Below, piece by piece: positions 63,607 to 64,000 of a stretch of DNA of 64,000 nucleotides. Made by a program: the position numbers and the translations under genes. Positions within the stretch are counted from its first letter, which is position 1. Each line of letters opens with the position of its first letter. The notes beneath the pieces are model-generated. The model was not told the origin of the DNA and searched no databases. It was given only the letters and a program-made list of their open reading frames with translations. This DNA is from Alphaproteobacteria bacterium. Its GTDB lineage: Bacteria > Pseudomonadota > Alphaproteobacteria > Caulobacterales > Parvularculaceae. Where the stretch lies: the NCBI GenBank assembly GCA_016125455.1, contig WGLS01000004.1, positions 310,001-374,000 of the forward strand. Direction: 5' to 3'.

Positions 63607-64000
63607 CTAGTCCGCTTCGCCCGAGCGTTCGTCATAGCTTGAGCGACGCAGGTCGGCCTTTGCGTTTTCAATCACCTTCCGCACCGTGATCGGATTATCA
63701 AGATTCGGCAGCTCGATGACGCCGACGCCGGTGCCCCGCAGCACCAGCTTTCCATACCCGAAGATGCGGCCCCATACGGTTTGCTGCAACGTCGTCTCTT
63801 CAATTTTGTTGAGGCTGACTTCCTTCGTGTCGCGGGAGATCAGCCCCTTCTTGTAGACGAAGCGGTATGTCGTCACGACGATTTCGGTCGTCCAGAGGTG
63901 AATGACGTGGAACAGCAGGATCAGGGCGCCGCAGGCAAAGCCGACGCCGGCGCTCGCCCACGCGACGAGGAGCTCCTCCAGCGGCACGCCCGACCCGAAC
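63607..64000 (-). CDS. PH-domain membrane protein (partial, 5' end beyond window)
   Basis: The C-terminal part of a small bacterial PH-domain (bPH2, YdbT-like) protein. A helix (FACGALILLFHVIHLW) is followed by a PH fold: TTYRFVYKKGLISRDTKEVS, TVWGRIFGYGKLVLRGTGVG and a basic-acidic tail. The frame remains open to base 64000, so the start lies upstream on the minus strand. The internal GTG at 63987 is not the true start. Function of such proteins is mostly unknown. Confidence 0.85.
   Translation of the reverse strand, partial: FGSGVPLEELLVAWASAGVGFACGALILLFHVIHLWTTEIVVTTYRFVYKKGLISRDTKEVSLNKIEETTLQQTVWGRIFGYGKLVLRGTGVGVIELPNLDNPITVRKVIENAKADLRRSSYDERSGEAD

Overview
The window is GC-rich chromosomal DNA of an alphaproteobacterium. 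The evidence is a MipZ division-plane ATPase, a bacterial Bpt leucyltransferase, a UbiK accessory factor, DUF1467 and DUF1489 proteins, a CobT-type protein, a TadG-like Flp-pilus protein and an exact TTAA-N7-TTAA CtrA-type site. Together these suggest a Caulobacterales/Parvularculales-like marine or aquatic lineage (inference; no rRNA gene is present). It reads as core chromosome: one tRNA, no insertion sequence, no prophage block and no CRISPR array.

Layout. 1-5.8 kb: end of RNase J, DUF1467, an MgtE Mg2+ channel with a long structured leader, two small doubtful frames, a lysozyme-domain membrane protein, DUF1489. 5.8-10.5 kb: panC with a coupled small gene, a SPOR lipoprotein, a PapD-like chaperone divergent from mipZ across the CtrA-type site, and a membrane J-domain protein. 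10.5-17 kb (mostly minus): a TakP-like TRAP transporter (dctM-dctQ-dctP), bpt, and an SLC13/RCK anion transporter. 17.2-25.2 kb: flavin reductase, 3-hydroxyacid dehydrogenase, a 57-residue membrane protein, acyl-CoA dehydrogenase, DUF4174, a Tat-exported SDR, a UPF0126/TRIC channel, tRNA-Gly(TCC), a haem c lipoprotein divergent from a HemN paralogue lacking several catalytic residues.

25.7-32.1 kb: a complete overlapping branched-chain 2-oxoacid dehydrogenase operon (E1alpha, E1beta, E2, E3), then a retropepsin-like protease and RimK. 32.2-39.5 kb (minus): an autoregulated Tat-nitroreductase/MarR operon with a recognisable promoter and operator, a Rieske-glutamate synthase fusion, prs, and lgt-midA-pgeF. 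39.7-47.3 kb: ubiK, YbjN, DUF1295, a TonB receptor, a nitroreductase, YceI plus cytochrome b561, a strong two-way terminator, and a cysteine-rich TadG/VWA protein. 47.4-53.5 kb (minus): cobT, purF, cvpA, radA. 53.6-64 kb: an amidohydrolase with its HxH metal motif replaced, a carotenoid oxygenase, an M28 peptidase, a two-gene membrane GTPase unit, ppa, a FAH-family hydrolase coupled to a free-methionine-sulfoxide reductase, a solitary C5-cytosine methyltransferase, and the end of a PH-domain membrane protein.

The best candidates for undescribed biology are the membrane-anchored Roc/Arf-like GTPase with its overlapping two-helix partner (58558-60284), the HemN paralogue with altered SAM and iron-sulfur residues next to a haem c lipoprotein (23096-25184), and the lysozyme domain with Thr at its catalytic Asp position joined to a holin-like helical hairpin (4236-5207).
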